DNA of 64,000 nucleotides from RGIG3002 sp045546775 (GCA_045546775.1 JAZQDM010000100.1:5175-69174), one strand, 5' to 3'; numbered from the stretch's first letter, positions 35,471 through 45,052 are shown. Notes: generated by a model not told the origin, from the sequence alone. Numbers and translations are program-made.

Positions 35471-37756
35471 TTACGCTTCTTTTTTCTTTGCAAATTTTGT
35501 GCGGAAAACATACCACAAAGGACCTGTTACACAAACAGAAGAATACGTTCCACACACAATACCTACCATAAGCGGCAATGCAAACTCTTTAATGGAACTA
35601 CCGCCCATTACCCATAGCCCCGCTACCATAATAAATGTTGTCAAGGAAGTAAATACACTTCTGGAAAGTGTCTGTGTAATACTGCTGTTTACCACTTCTT
35701 TCAAATCCGGTTCCACATTTTTTTCGTCTTCCTTCGGTGCTAAATTCTCACGAATTCTGTCAAAAATGACAATGGTAGCATTGATGGAATAGCCGACTAT
35801 TGTAAGCATACATGCGATAAATGTACTTCCAACCGAAATTCTTGCAATTGCATAAAATGTTAAAACAACAAGTACATCATGCATAAGTGCAATCACACTG
35901 CTTGCACCGAAACGAATATCTTTAAAACGGAACCAAATATAAATCAGCATAAATATTGCAGAAACAATTACCGCAACAAGTGACTCCGAACGCATTTCTG
36001 ATGATATGGTTGCACTGATGCTTTCGCTTGTAATTGTCTCACGATTTGCTCCAAATTTTTCCACGAGAACACTTTCCAATGCATCTCTTTCTGCCGCATC
36101 TAATGTTCTTGTTTTGAATATAACTGCGTTACTGTCCTCAATTTTTTGTGTCTGCACGTTACCGTCTCCGGTAATGTCTTCGATGTACGGTACAATCTGT
36201 GCATCCAATTCCTCAATGGTCATATCCGATGCAAATTCCACATTTGTAGAAGTACCGCCTTTAAACTCAAGACTCAAATTAAGCGCATCTTTTCCGTTTG
36301 CATGGTGTATTCCCATAGCAACAAAACCGGCTCCTGTCATAACAATAGAAAGGGCAAAAAAGATTGCTTTTTTGGAAAGGAAATTGATGCTTTTTCTCTT
36401 CTTTGCCACACCGTACCATTTCACACTGCGACATCCTAAATTGTATAACGCATTTAACAACAATCTTGTAATAAAGAGCGCCGTAAAAAGCGATACACAA
36501 ATACCAAGAGCCAACGTATATGCAAAGCCTTTCACCGTACCCGAACCGATGACACCAAGTACAGCCGCTGCAATCAATGTCGTAATATTCCCGTCAATAA
36601 TAGCCGATAACGCCTTGCTGTATCCTGCTTTTAACGCTTCTTCCACCGTTGCTTCTGCTGCCAGTTCTTCTTTGATTCTTGCAAAAATAATAACATTGGC
36701 ATCCACCGCCATACCGATGGACAAAATAATTCCGGCGATACCCGGAAGTGTAAGTGTAATTCCAAATCCGTACAATAAGACAACAACAATGGCCACATAA
36801 AGTACAAGTGCAACAGACGCTACGACACCGGGAAGTCTGTAAACAACAATTAAGAATAAAACTACTAATAAAAGTCCTATCGCTCCTGCCTTGATACTTG
36901 TCGAAATGGCTTCCGAGCCAAGCTGTGCACCTACCACTTTGGAGTGCAGTTCTTCCAATTCCAATTTGAGCCCGCCGATACGAATGGTAGAGGCAAGCTG
37001 CGACGCCTCCTCATAAGAACGCATTCCGGTAATTTCAGCTGTTCCGCCCGTAATTGCAGCATTTACTTGAGGTGCACTGACAATTTCTCCATCGTAATAA
37101 ATGGCAATGCTCTCGCCTCTTTGGTAGGCTATGCTTGTTGCATTCGCAAATTTTTGTTTTCCTTCTTCCGTCATTACCAGTTGTACAACATGCTGTTGCG
37201 CCTGATAATTATCCGTATAAGTACCGGCCTCTGCATTCGCCACATCCGTTCCTGTTAAAACAACGGAACCATCTGCCTCTATCTCCTCTATCGTTTTGGT
37301 CAACGCATAAACATACTCCGGCTCGCCGGTTTCTTCGTTCATGCCGATAGAAACTGTATAATTCAAATTCCCGAGCGAATCTGTCTGTCTGATAAAATAG
37401 AGCGAGCCCGGTTTACCCAATTCTTCCAAGATTGCAGCAGCATCCGTTACACCCGGAATTTCAATGTTAATACGGTCTTCGCCTTCCTGATACACCTGTG
37501 CTTCTGTGCTATATACATACACACGTTGAGAAAGCTTGTAAATGGTGTCACTCATGGCAGCTGCATCCGGTGTTTCTTCACCTACTACCTGATACGTAAT
37601 GCTGACACCGCCTGCCAAATCCAAACCAAGCGGAACGCTATGCGCAGAACCTGCTTTATCCTCGCCAAATCCTACTATCGCTGTATAAGAACACAACGCA
37701 AGGAAAAGTACAAAAGCAATTACTATAACGATACTTTTTATCTTTTTGTTTCCCAT
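35471..37756 (-). CDS. secDF: Protein translocase subunit SecDF (fused)
   Basis: RND-type membrane protein that uses the proton motive force to assist Sec export. From the ATG at 37756 (AAGGAAA upstream) it has 761 residues. The SecD half (about 1-445) has the SecD P1 domain (LGLDLAGGVSITYQV), six membrane helices and MAVDANVIIFARIKEEL; the SecF half (about 446-761) has LEFKGGTSTNVEF, and YSINATIVIFDRIRENL. It follows scfB by 17 bp, so the SCIFF genes and secDF probably share a transcript. Confidence 0.95.
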   Translation of the reverse strand: MGNKKIKSIVIVIAFVLFLALCSYTAIVGFGEDKAGSAHSVPLGLDLAGGVSITYQVVGEETPDAAAMSDTIYKLSQRVYVYSTEAQVYQEGEDRINIEIPGVTDAAAILEELGKPGSLYFIRQTDSLGNLNYTVSIGMNEETGEPEYVYALTKTIEEIEADGSVVLTGTDVANAEAGTYTDNYQAQQHVVQLVMTEEGKQKFANATSIAYQRGESIAIYYDGEIVSAPQVNAAITGGTAEITGMRSYEEASQLASTIRIGGLKLELEELHSKVVGAQLGSEAISTSIKAGAIGLLLVVLFLIVVYRLPGVVASVALVLYVAIVVVLLYGFGITLTLPGIAGIILSIGMAVDANVIIFARIKEELAAEATVEEALKAGYSKALSAIIDGNITTLIAAAVLGVIGSGTVKGFAYTLALGICVSLFTALFITRLLLNALYNLGCRSVKWYGVAKKRKSINFLSKKAIFFALSIVMTGAGFVAMGIHHANGKDALNLSLEFKGGTSTNVEFASDMTIEELDAQIVPYIEDITGDGNVQTQKIEDSNAVIFKTRTLDAAERDALESVLVEKFGANRETITSESISATISSEMRSESLVAVIVSAIFMLIYIWFRFKDIRFGASSVIALMHDVLVVLTFYAIARISVGSTFIACMLTIVGYSINATIVIFDRIRENLAPKEDEKNVEPDLKEVVNSSITQTLSRSVFTSLTTFIMVAGLWVMGGSSIKEFALPLMVGIVCGTYSSVCVTGPLWYVFRTKFAKKKEA

Positions 37757-37773
37757 TTTCCTTCTCCCATTTT

Positions 37774-39162
37774 CTACTCTTCCGCTGCCATTGCTGCTTT
37801 TAACATAATTGCGCATTCTACACGCTTACGTTGCAGCTCACAACCAACCTCATAGACATCGTTAATACTTCCCGTAAAATTGTAAGAATTGGCAGCACAT
37901 CCACCACTGCAATAAAACTTCGCAAAACATTTTTTGCATTTGTCTTTTGCATAAACATTGCAGCTTTTGAATTCATTACAAATGTCCTGTTTCACAATGC
38001 CTTCATCCACATTGCCAAGCAAAAACTCTTCCTGCCCTACAAACTGATGACATGGGTAAAAATCTCCCCACGGTGTAACCGCCAAATACTCTGTGCCCGA
38101 GCCACATCCGGAAAGACGTTTTGCCACACACGGACCACCTTCCAAATCAATCATAAAGTGGAAGAAATTAAACGGTTTCCCTTCTTTTTTACGTTTGATC
38201 ATTTCCACAGCAAGTTTATCGTATTCCTCCAGTAACGTCGGAATATCTTCCTTCGTAAATGCATAGTGTTCCTCCGGTTTTGCAACAACCGGTTCCACTG
38301 AAATCTGTTCAAATCCCAAATCTGCAAGATGAAGTACATCGCTTGCAAAATCCAAATTATGATGTGTGAACGTACCACGCACATAATAGTTCATCTGGTC
38401 GCGGCTTTCTGCCACTTTCTGGAATTTTGGAACAATCATGTCATAACTTCCCTGTCCGCCACGGAAAGGACGCATTTTGTCATGTACTTCCTTACGACCG
38501 TCAATACTTAACACAATATTGCTCATCTCTTTATTGGCAAATTCCAAAATATCATCATTTAACAACACACCGTTTGTTGTTAAAGTAAAACGGAATTTTT
38601 TGTTATTCGGCTCTTCCAAGCTTCTGCCGTATGCAACCAAGTCTTTTACAACCTGCCAGTTCATCAGCGGCTCACCGCCAAAGAAATCCACTTCCAAATT
38701 GACACGGTTTCCGGAGTTTGCCACAAGGAAATCCAATGCCTTTTTCCCCACTTCATAGCTCATAAGTGCTCTTCTACCGTGATATTCGCCTTCTTCTGCG
38801 AAACAATACTGACAAGCAAGGTTACAGTCATGGGCAATATGCAGACAAAGTGCTTTTACGACTGTCTGTCTGTTTTTAAAATCAAATATGTAATTTTCAT
38901 AAACATCTTCTGTAAAAAGCTGTCCTGCTTTTTCCAGCTCCATCACTTCTTCCACCGCTTCCTCAATCTCTGACGGAGCATATTTCAGTCCTGCACAATT
39001 GAGTACTGCCGCTTTTATCAAATCCAAATCTTTAATGCCTTCGTTTACAAGCGGTTCTATCATGGAAATCATATCGTATACCAAATCATCCACAACATGC
39101 ACGGCACCGCTGTTTACGTCGATTACAATATTGTATCCGTTGTTTTTATACTGATGTATCAC
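37774..39162 (-). CDS. scfB: Thioether cross-link-forming SCIFF peptide maturase
   Basis: Radical-SAM/SPASM enzyme that forms a Cys-to-Thr thioether bond in the SCIFF precursor. The 462-residue protein has an N-terminal peptide-recognition (RRE-like) region, the cluster motif C113-x3-C117-x2-C120 within HDCNLACQYCFAEEG, FFGGEPLMNW, and a SPASM region with cysteines in GGPCVAKRLSGCGSG, FYPCHQF, CNEFKSCNVYAKDKCKKC and FYCSGGCAANSYNF. The precursor gene scfA lies 104 bp upstream. Confidence 0.96.
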   Translation of the reverse strand: MIHQYKNNGYNIVIDVNSGAVHVVDDLVYDMISMIEPLVNEGIKDLDLIKAAVLNCAGLKYAPSEIEEAVEEVMELEKAGQLFTEDVYENYIFDFKNRQTVVKALCLHIAHDCNLACQYCFAEEGEYHGRRALMSYEVGKKALDFLVANSGNRVNLEVDFFGGEPLMNWQVVKDLVAYGRSLEEPNNKKFRFTLTTNGVLLNDDILEFANKEMSNIVLSIDGRKEVHDKMRPFRGGQGSYDMIVPKFQKVAESRDQMNYYVRGTFTHHNLDFASDVLHLADLGFEQISVEPVVAKPEEHYAFTKEDIPTLLEEYDKLAVEMIKRKKEGKPFNFFHFMIDLEGGPCVAKRLSGCGSGTEYLAVTPWGDFYPCHQFVGQEEFLLGNVDEGIVKQDICNEFKSCNVYAKDKCKKCFAKFYCSGGCAANSYNFTGSINDVYEVGCELQRKRVECAIMLKAAMAAEE

Positions 39163-39208
39163 TGTTCTTATTATCCTTTCACTACGTTATTTTCTTAATA
39201 CCGTAAAT

Positions 39209-39233
39209 AAGCAGCGATTAGAAATCGCTGCTT
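39209..39233 (-). terminator. Hairpin between scfA and scfB (attenuator or partial terminator)
   Basis: A perfect 11-bp stem AAGCAGCGATT/AATCGCTGCTT with a 3-base loop, followed on the minus strand by ATTTACGG rather than a strong T-run. It could reduce readthrough so that the peptide is made in excess over the maturase, or protect the scfA mRNA end. Confidence 0.65.
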
Positions 39234-39265
39234 ACATAAAATCTGCATTTACATCTTTTTCTTTA

Positions 39266-39412
39266 CTATTTTACTACCTTTTCGCAACTCTGGTTTCCAA
39301 CAGTACAGGATGTTTTACATGCTGACTGGCAAGATGTCTGGCATTCACCACAGCCGCCTTTTTTCATAGATTCTTTCAAATCTCTTGTGTTTAAAGTCTT
39401 AATATGTTTCAT
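39266..39412 (-). CDS. scfA: SCIFF ribosomal peptide precursor (six cysteines in forty-five residues)
   Basis: A 48-residue precursor peptide starting at the ATG at 39412 with AAGGAGG eight bases upstream. It begins MKHIKTLNTRDLKESMKKGG (leader) and has six cysteines at 21, 24, 28, 32, 36 and 43 with the family pattern CGEC...SC...AC...SCT. T37 next to C36 and T34 fit the known Cys-Thr cross-link region. The maturase ScfB is encoded just downstream. SCIFF is near-universal in Clostridia, and its function is still unknown. Confidence 0.95.
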   Translation of the reverse strand: MKHIKTLNTRDLKESMKKGGCGECQTSCQSACKTSCTVGNQSCEKVVK

Positions 39413-39509
39413 TAGATTGCCTCCTTAAGAATGTTTCTCACCAAAAAGAAACTTCCACCTTGTAATCTTTTGTAGTATAACATAGTTTCTCAATGAGGTA
39501 AAGTACTTT

Positions 39510-39863
39510 TTAACTGAGCATACCTCCGAGCATACCGCTCCCCGCACAAATAAGGAAAGTTGTCACCGTTTTGTCCATCACTTCCTGCAAAGACTGTTTT
39601 ACCACAACAGAGACAACAAAAAGAACAATAAAGTATGCCACACCGGTTAAAAACCCCCACACAAACTGTTGTTTTTCCCTTGCTTTGCCTTCCAAAAATC
39701 CTGCCACGAAACAACTGATTGCATAAATAAACACAATGGCAAGCCGAATGGTTCCTTCCTGCAATTGCAGTTTGAAAAGTGCAAATGACAAAACCACTAA
39801 CAAAACAGCAGTAATTATGTAGGCTAACAATAGCTTTTTTAAAACAGATATTAGCTTATCCAA
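39510..39863 (-). CDS. TIGR04086-type small membrane protein
   Basis: Four-helix membrane protein of unknown function; the family commonly sits beside the SCIFF genes. The likely start is the TTG at 39863, six bases after AGGAGG, giving 117 residues (MDKLISVLKKLLLAYIITA). Hydrophobic segments are at about 10-32, 40-58, 66-88 and 98-115, ending in a Gly-rich GSGMLGGMLS. An ATG frame extends seven codons further upstream but would overlap its own ribosome-binding site. It is divergent from the CNNM gene. Confidence 0.75.
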   Translation of the reverse strand: MDKLISVLKKLLLAYIITAVLLVVLSFALFKLQLQEGTIRLAIVFIYAISCFVAGFLEGKAREKQQFVWGFLTGVAYFIVLFVVSVVVKQSLQEVMDKTVTTFLICAGSGMLGGMLS

Positions 39864-39924
39864 GCACATCCTCCTCATATCCAAATTTTATTTTTTACAT
39901 ATATATTCTTTAGAAACTCTTAAC

Positions 39925-39953
39925 TTGACATTCAATTGTACGTATTATAAGAT
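39925..39953 (+). promoter_or_regulatory. Promoter of the CNNM/CorC gene
   Basis: TTGACA (39925-39930), 17 bases, TAAGAT (39948-39953). Its position excludes the GTG at 39957 as the start and supports the TTG at 39993. Confidence 0.6.
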
Positions 39954-39992
39954 TTTGTGGAAAATATATTTTACCAAAGGAGTGATTTAACC

Positions 39993-41303
39993 TTGGATAC
40001 CTCTGGTGTCATACAATTAGTAATACTCGTTGTTCTTTTGCTTCTTTCCGGCTTCTTTTCTTCTGCCGAAACAGCTTTTACAACAGTGAACCGCGTGCGC
40101 ATCCGTTCCCTCATTGATGAAGGAAACAAAAGCGCAAAAACAACACAAAAAATATTAGATAACTACAGCAAGATGCTCAGTACTATCCTTATTGGAAACA
40201 ATATTGTCAACATCGCGGCATCTTCCCTTGCGACAACATTTGCCATCAATACATGGGGCAGCTTTGCAGTCGGTATTGCAACCGGAATTTTAACAATTTT
40301 GGTACTGCTTTTCGGTGAAATTGTACCAAAAAATCTGGCGATGCTATATTCCGAAAAAATTGCACTGGCCTACAGTAGAGTCATTTATTTCCTTATGCTC
40401 GTTTTTACTCCTGTCATTTTCCTTGTGGATGGACTTTCCGGCATCGTTATGAAAATTCTTCATATTGACCCGAACAAAAAGACAAATCCGATGACAGAAT
40501 ACGAATTAAAAACATATGTGGATGTAAGCCATGAAGATGGTGTTATTGAGACGGAAGAACGCGAAATCATATACAATGTTTTTGACTTCTCTGATGCAGT
40601 TGCAAAAGATATTATGATTCCTCGAATTGATATGGTAACTGCAAGTCTTGATACAAGCTATGCAGATTTGCTAAATATATTCCGTGAGTCCATGTACACA
40701 CGAATTCCTGTGTATGAAGACGACAAAGACAATATTATCGGTCTTGTAAATATAAAAGATTTTATTCTTGTAAAAGACGAGAAAAACTTCCAAATTAAAG
40801 ACATTATCCGCAAAGCGCATTACACATACGAATTCAAAAAGACAGCAGACTTAATGATGGAAATGCGTGAAAAAACGACAACCGTTGCTTTTGTACTAAG
40901 CGAATACGGTTCTACTGTCGGCATGATTACTTTGGAAGACTTGTTGGAAGAAATCGTCGGTGAAATCCGTGATGAATACGACGAAGACGAAGAACAGTTG
41001 ATTCAGGCAATCGATGAACATTCTTACCTCGTAGAGGGCGGCATGAAATTGGACGATATCAACGATGCTTTAGAAATTGAACTGAAATCCGAAGACTACG
41101 ACTCTCTTGGCGGTTTGATGATTGAAAAATTAGACCGATTGCCGGAAGAAAATGAAGAAATCACACTTGATTCCGGCATTACTTTAAAAGCAGAAGGAAT
41201 TGTCAACAACCGTATTACAAAGGTCGTTATGACATTACCCGAAAACAAACCGGAAACTTGTGAAGAAACCGAAGAACAAGAGTCCGAAACCGAGAAAAAC
41301 TAA
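39993..41303 (+). CDS. CNNM/CorC-family transporter-like protein (DUF21-CBS-CorC_HlyC)
   Basis: Membrane protein of the hemolysin C/CorC/CNNM group, implicated in magnesium or cobalt efflux in characterised members; substrate here unknown. The TTG start at 39993 follows AAAGGAG and gives 436 residues. DUF21 with about four membrane segments covers 1-185 (FSSAETAFTTVNRVRIRSL), a CBS pair 205-325 (IMIPRIDMV, RIPVYEDDKDNIIGLV), and the CorC_HlyC domain 340-420 (YLVEGGMKLDDIN). The C-terminus is acidic. It is monocistronic, ending at a shared terminator. Confidence 0.88.
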   Translation: MDTSGVIQLVILVVLLLLSGFFSSAETAFTTVNRVRIRSLIDEGNKSAKTTQKILDNYSKMLSTILIGNNIVNIAASSLATTFAINTWGSFAVGIATGILTILVLLFGEIVPKNLAMLYSEKIALAYSRVIYFLMLVFTPVIFLVDGLSGIVMKILHIDPNKKTNPMTEYELKTYVDVSHEDGVIETEEREIIYNVFDFSDAVAKDIMIPRIDMVTASLDTSYADLLNIFRESMYTRIPVYEDDKDNIIGLVNIKDFILVKDEKNFQIKDIIRKAHYTYEFKKTADLMMEMREKTTTVAFVLSEYGSTVGMITLEDLLEEIVGEIRDEYDEDEEQLIQAIDEHSYLVEGGMKLDDINDALEIELKSEDYDSLGGLMIEKLDRLPEENEEITLDSGITLKAEGIVNNRITKVVMTLPENKPETCEETEEQESETEKN

Positions 41304-41331
41304 TACGTGCGTTACTCTGCACACTGAATAC

Positions 41332-41374
41332 AAAGAACCACGAAATGTGTTCCTCACATTTCGTGGTTCTTTTA
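41332..41374. terminator. Bidirectional terminator between CNNM gene and lipoprotein operon
   Basis: AAAGAACCACGAAATGTG pairs with its full complement (41355-41372) around TTCCT, with a T-run on the plus side and an A-run/T-run on the other. It serves two converging genes. Confidence 0.88.
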
Positions 41375-41393
41375 TACTCTTTCCTTTTTTCCA

Positions 41394-43895
41394 TTAACGA
41401 TTTTCATTAATGTAAATCTTTGCACGGCTCTGAATAATACCGGCCACTTCTTTTGCACTCTTTTGTCCTGAGAAATATGCAGCAGCTTCTTCTTTGATAA
41501 TATTGGCAAGGTCCTGATCATAGACAACCGTCTGATCCAATGACAATATAAAATCTTCAATTTCCTGCGCTTCTTCTGCAGTCAATGGCGGAATAATTAT
41601 TTCTACATCATTGATATAATATGTTTCATCATATTCTACCTTGTTACCCTCTTCATCGATAAAATACGGTTTTTCCATCGCTTCTTTCTTAAACTCATCA
41701 AAGCACTGTCTGTTTGTCGGAAATCCATATTGCTCTTTCTGATACTCATAAGACAATAATACTTTCATAAATTCCCATGCACCGTCCTTATACTCTGATT
41801 TAGAGGACATTGCAAAACTTGCATTTTCACTAATCGCAGAACCGTTTCCTACCGTTGTCGGGAATCCGATCATCGTAATATCTTCTCCGAATGTACCTTT
41901 TTCCATACGGTTAAACTCACGGAATTCGTATATGTAAGTCTGATTTAACAACGCCTTATCATCTCTAAAAATACTCTCATAGGACATCCAGAAAGAATCA
42001 TCGTTATATCTGCTTTCATCAAATTCTTCCGGAAATTGATTTACAAATTCAAGTAATTGAATAAAGCCTTCGGAATCAAAACTACACTCTCCTGTTTCCC
42101 AATTCACGAACTGGTTGCTTGTGTACTGCAACGCACATGACAATACCACTTCTCTTATCGTATCATAAAAGATCTGCATATCATCCGGCTTCGTTTCCAT
42201 AAGTGCATTCAATTCATCTAATGTCCATCCCGGTTCCGGACCTACTTCCGATGTTTTTGCCAATACAGTAGCAATTGTAAAATTCGGAATCAGACGGTAC
42301 ATCTTTCCGTCCCCACTGTATGCATCGAAAATATTCGTCAAGAAATCCTCTCTGTCCATATCCGGGTCTTTGTCAATATACGGATACAAATCTTCAAACA
42401 AGCCTTTATTCTGATAACTTGCAATCGGCATCGTACTATCCAACATAATAATGTCCGGTATATTTCCCGAAACAATATCGGAATTCAAAGTCGAATATGC
42501 CAAAGAATAATCTTCTTCTGTATTGTAGGATGAGTAGTCCTTAATCTGAATACGGTATTCCTCATTGCTCTTGTTGAACTTGATTACTTCCGTACGGATA
42601 CTGCTATCCATATAAGCACATCCAAGTGTCAAAATTTTCTTATCTACAATTTCTTCCGGCGGAACTTTTGTAAAAGAAGCATAGCACGTCACATTTCCGG
42701 AATATGAATAATATGTTGCATAAAATTGTGTTTCGCTGACAGAATGAATATTGTAAAGACCTGATGCATCCAAATCAGAATCAACATAATCCATAAGTTT
42801 TGTAAGTTCTTCATCTCCAAAATTGTAGCCGTACATGCCATTATAATCCGTCAGAATTACATCATATCCGGTTCCGGCATAATAACTATAATTGTATGAA
42901 TTTCCGGGAACTTTGTACTCAGCCGGCAAAGTCTTTCCAGCCTCCAAATCGATTTCTTTTAATGTCATACCTTGTTCACCCCAAATGGTACAAAGCACTT
43001 TCCCATTATCAGAAACCAAAATCTGTCCCAAATTTTCTTCCTGCAGCACAAACTGTTTTGTTATCTGTGATGATTCATCAAACACAAACGCTTCGCCGGA
43101 CTGCAAAAACAGAAGCAATTTTCCGTCTGCTGTACTTTCCAAACAGGACACATACGGGAATTCCTCGTTTGACAAATCATTAATAGAAACTTTCCACTCT
43201 TCTGTTCCATCAAACGCAAACTTGACAAGATCACGATACTCCATATAAACGTAATTGTCCGGATCGCTGTAATCTTCTTCATATCTTTCAAAAACTACAT
43301 AAACTGCGTCTTCTGTTTCCGATGCCGTAGCCCATGACAACCAGGAATTTGAATCTACATCCATTTCCGTATAAGAAAGTTCTGTTCCTGCATAATCATA
43401 AACTGCTATGTAAAGCTTTTGCGTATACACCGGATATTCGTCTACCCAGATTTCGTCGTCCACCCAAATTTCATCTTCCACAAAATCAATCCGGTCTTCT
43501 TCCAACTCCAGTGGGGCTGCCGCCTCAGCTGCCACTTCTGTTGCCGCCTCATTGTATGTTCTGGGCTGTACAGTCGGCATATCTGCTGCACCGTCGCCAA
43601 CACTTTCCTCTTCCGGCATTTCTTCTGTCATTCCTTCTTCCGGATTGCCTGCATCGACTGTTTCCTCTATCCATTTGTAACCAAGCAATACAATTTTGTC
43701 ATCCATGTAAAAGACATTGCTTGCATTTTCTCCATTTTCCTGATTCATCGGAATCTCTTCTACACGGTACACATAATCTTTAGATGTGGTAGCATTGCTG
43801 CTTGTTTTTTTGTCTTCTCCTTTTTTCCCACAGCCACTCAACAGAAGTGCCGCCAACAACAAAAGGCTGACAATACGTTTTACCGTCTTTTTCAT
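41394..43895 (-). CDS. Propeller-like/extracellular solute-binding lipoprotein 1
   Basis: Secreted lipoprotein with lipobox LLSGC (C22) after a short signal peptide. The 833-residue protein splits into an N-terminal half (about 40-430) of beta-rich, propeller-like repeats (for example FAFDGTEEWKVSIND), interrupted by an acidic, Ala-rich insertion at about 80-150 that the two paralogues lack and that contains a DEIWVD duplication, and a C-terminal family 1 solute-binding domain (about 430-833, from ILTLGCAYMDSSIRTEV). It ends YFSGQKSAKEVAGIIQSR and NENR, as the paralogues do. Last gene of the minus-strand string; ligand unknown. Confidence 0.82.
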   Translation of the reverse strand: MKKTVKRIVSLLLLAALLLSGCGKKGEDKKTSSNATTSKDYVYRVEEIPMNQENGENASNVFYMDDKIVLLGYKWIEETVDAGNPEEGMTEEMPEEESVGDGAADMPTVQPRTYNEAATEVAAEAAAPLELEEDRIDFVEDEIWVDDEIWVDEYPVYTQKLYIAVYDYAGTELSYTEMDVDSNSWLSWATASETEDAVYVVFERYEEDYSDPDNYVYMEYRDLVKFAFDGTEEWKVSINDLSNEEFPYVSCLESTADGKLLLFLQSGEAFVFDESSQITKQFVLQEENLGQILVSDNGKVLCTIWGEQGMTLKEIDLEAGKTLPAEYKVPGNSYNYSYYAGTGYDVILTDYNGMYGYNFGDEELTKLMDYVDSDLDASGLYNIHSVSETQFYATYYSYSGNVTCYASFTKVPPEEIVDKKILTLGCAYMDSSIRTEVIKFNKSNEEYRIQIKDYSSYNTEEDYSLAYSTLNSDIVSGNIPDIIMLDSTMPIASYQNKGLFEDLYPYIDKDPDMDREDFLTNIFDAYSGDGKMYRLIPNFTIATVLAKTSEVGPEPGWTLDELNALMETKPDDMQIFYDTIREVVLSCALQYTSNQFVNWETGECSFDSEGFIQLLEFVNQFPEEFDESRYNDDSFWMSYESIFRDDKALLNQTYIYEFREFNRMEKGTFGEDITMIGFPTTVGNGSAISENASFAMSSKSEYKDGAWEFMKVLLSYEYQKEQYGFPTNRQCFDEFKKEAMEKPYFIDEEGNKVEYDETYYINDVEIIIPPLTAEEAQEIEDFILSLDQTVVYDQDLANIIKEEAAAYFSGQKSAKEVAGIIQSRAKIYINENR

Positions 43896-43911
43896 AATAG
43901 ACCTCCTTCTC

Positions 43912-45030
43912 CTAATCCAAATCCGTTTCTTTTTCCACTTCGTCTTTGTATTTTACTACTTTAGCAAAAAGTTTTTTTACGCCACTTTTTGCCATCATAC
44001 CGATTTTTTTACACTTTTGCAATACGTCTTTCCAATTCCACGTACGCTTTTTCCACCAAACAATTACTGCCACCACTATCATGCCTACCGGAAGTAATAA
44101 AAACAGCATACGAAACAGCAATACTACCGACAAAATATCTTCATATCCCCGTGCAATATTTTCCCAATACGGATAAATAATTGCCTTGTGTGTCATAGAC
44201 CTGCTGCCAAACTCCAAAAAAGTTTTCCACAATGGCACAAAATCATATCTTGTCGTATTTTCCACGCATTCTACATCCGCTTCATCCACGCCAATGTTTT
44301 CCTGCACTGTCTTTAGCGCATAACCGCTAATCGGATTTGGCATTACAATTTCATAACAGTTAATCCCATAACCGGTTCCGTATTTTTCCAAAGAATCATA
44401 TGACATATAAATGCACGGCACATCATTTCCCGCCATCTTATTTATATGACCGTCCTCCCGTTCAATGACACCGGATATGATGTGCGGCACACCGCCTATC
44501 GTTACTTGCATACCGGCCACATCATTGGAACCAAACAATTGCCATGCCGTATCCTGGTCTATCACAATATAATCCTGCATCAGCTCATTGCCCGAAAAAA
44601 GATTCCCGAACAAAAGCTGCTTTGGATGAAACAAGAAGAAATCTCCACCCACTCCGATGGCTTTTACTTTCACTGTCTCTTTATTATTTTGGACACTGAC
44701 CTCTCCGCCACCGCTATAACAGGATGCCCACATTCTCGCACCGGCATTGACGCTCTCCTGCATAATGGCATCGGCCTGCAATACTTTCTCCATCTGTGCT
44801 TCAAAAGCACGAAATGTGTAAGAATTCAAATCTGTTCCCTGCGAAAAGAAACAGCTTACGTGCGATGTTTTTGAAACATTCGACCAACGCTGCGCCATTT
44901 GTTGGTCTTTCAATTTACTGACTGCGACATGGCTGTAAACAGTCAGGGCTAAAAAAAGAATGAACGAAGCAATTCCGACTATGCCGCATATAATCTGCCG
45001 CTTTTTCAATTCTTTTATAAACTTTTTCAT
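43912..45030 (-). CDS. MacB periplasmic-core-like membrane protein lacking FtsX domain
   Basis: A 372-residue protein with one N-terminal membrane helix (about 14-35), a large extracellular domain, one C-terminal helix (about 300-325) and a basic cytosolic tail. The middle resembles the MacB_PCD domain: FFLFHPKQLLFGNLFSG, IVIDQDTAWQLFGSNDVAG and VTIGGVPHIISGVIERED. A MacB/FtsX permease would have three more C-terminal helices and an ATPase partner; neither is present. It lies 22 bp after the HlyD-type adaptor. The family call is by eye and should be tested by profile search. Confidence 0.65.
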   Translation of the reverse strand: MKKFIKELKKRQIICGIVGIASFILFLALTVYSHVAVSKLKDQQMAQRWSNVSKTSHVSCFFSQGTDLNSYTFRAFEAQMEKVLQADAIMQESVNAGARMWASCYSGGGEVSVQNNKETVKVKAIGVGGDFFLFHPKQLLFGNLFSGNELMQDYIVIDQDTAWQLFGSNDVAGMQVTIGGVPHIISGVIEREDGHINKMAGNDVPCIYMSYDSLEKYGTGYGINCYEIVMPNPISGYALKTVQENIGVDEADVECVENTTRYDFVPLWKTFLEFGSRSMTHKAIIYPYWENIARGYEDILSVVLLFRMLFLLLPVGMIVVAVIVWWKKRTWNWKDVLQKCKKIGMMAKSGVKKLFAKVVKYKDEVEKETDLD

Positions 45031-45052
45031 CGGAACTCCTCCCTCCTGCTAT

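Noticed and set aside
43912..45030. Annotation as a complete FtsX/MacB ABC permease
   Set aside because: Only two membrane helices are present and the C-terminal FtsX domain is missing.
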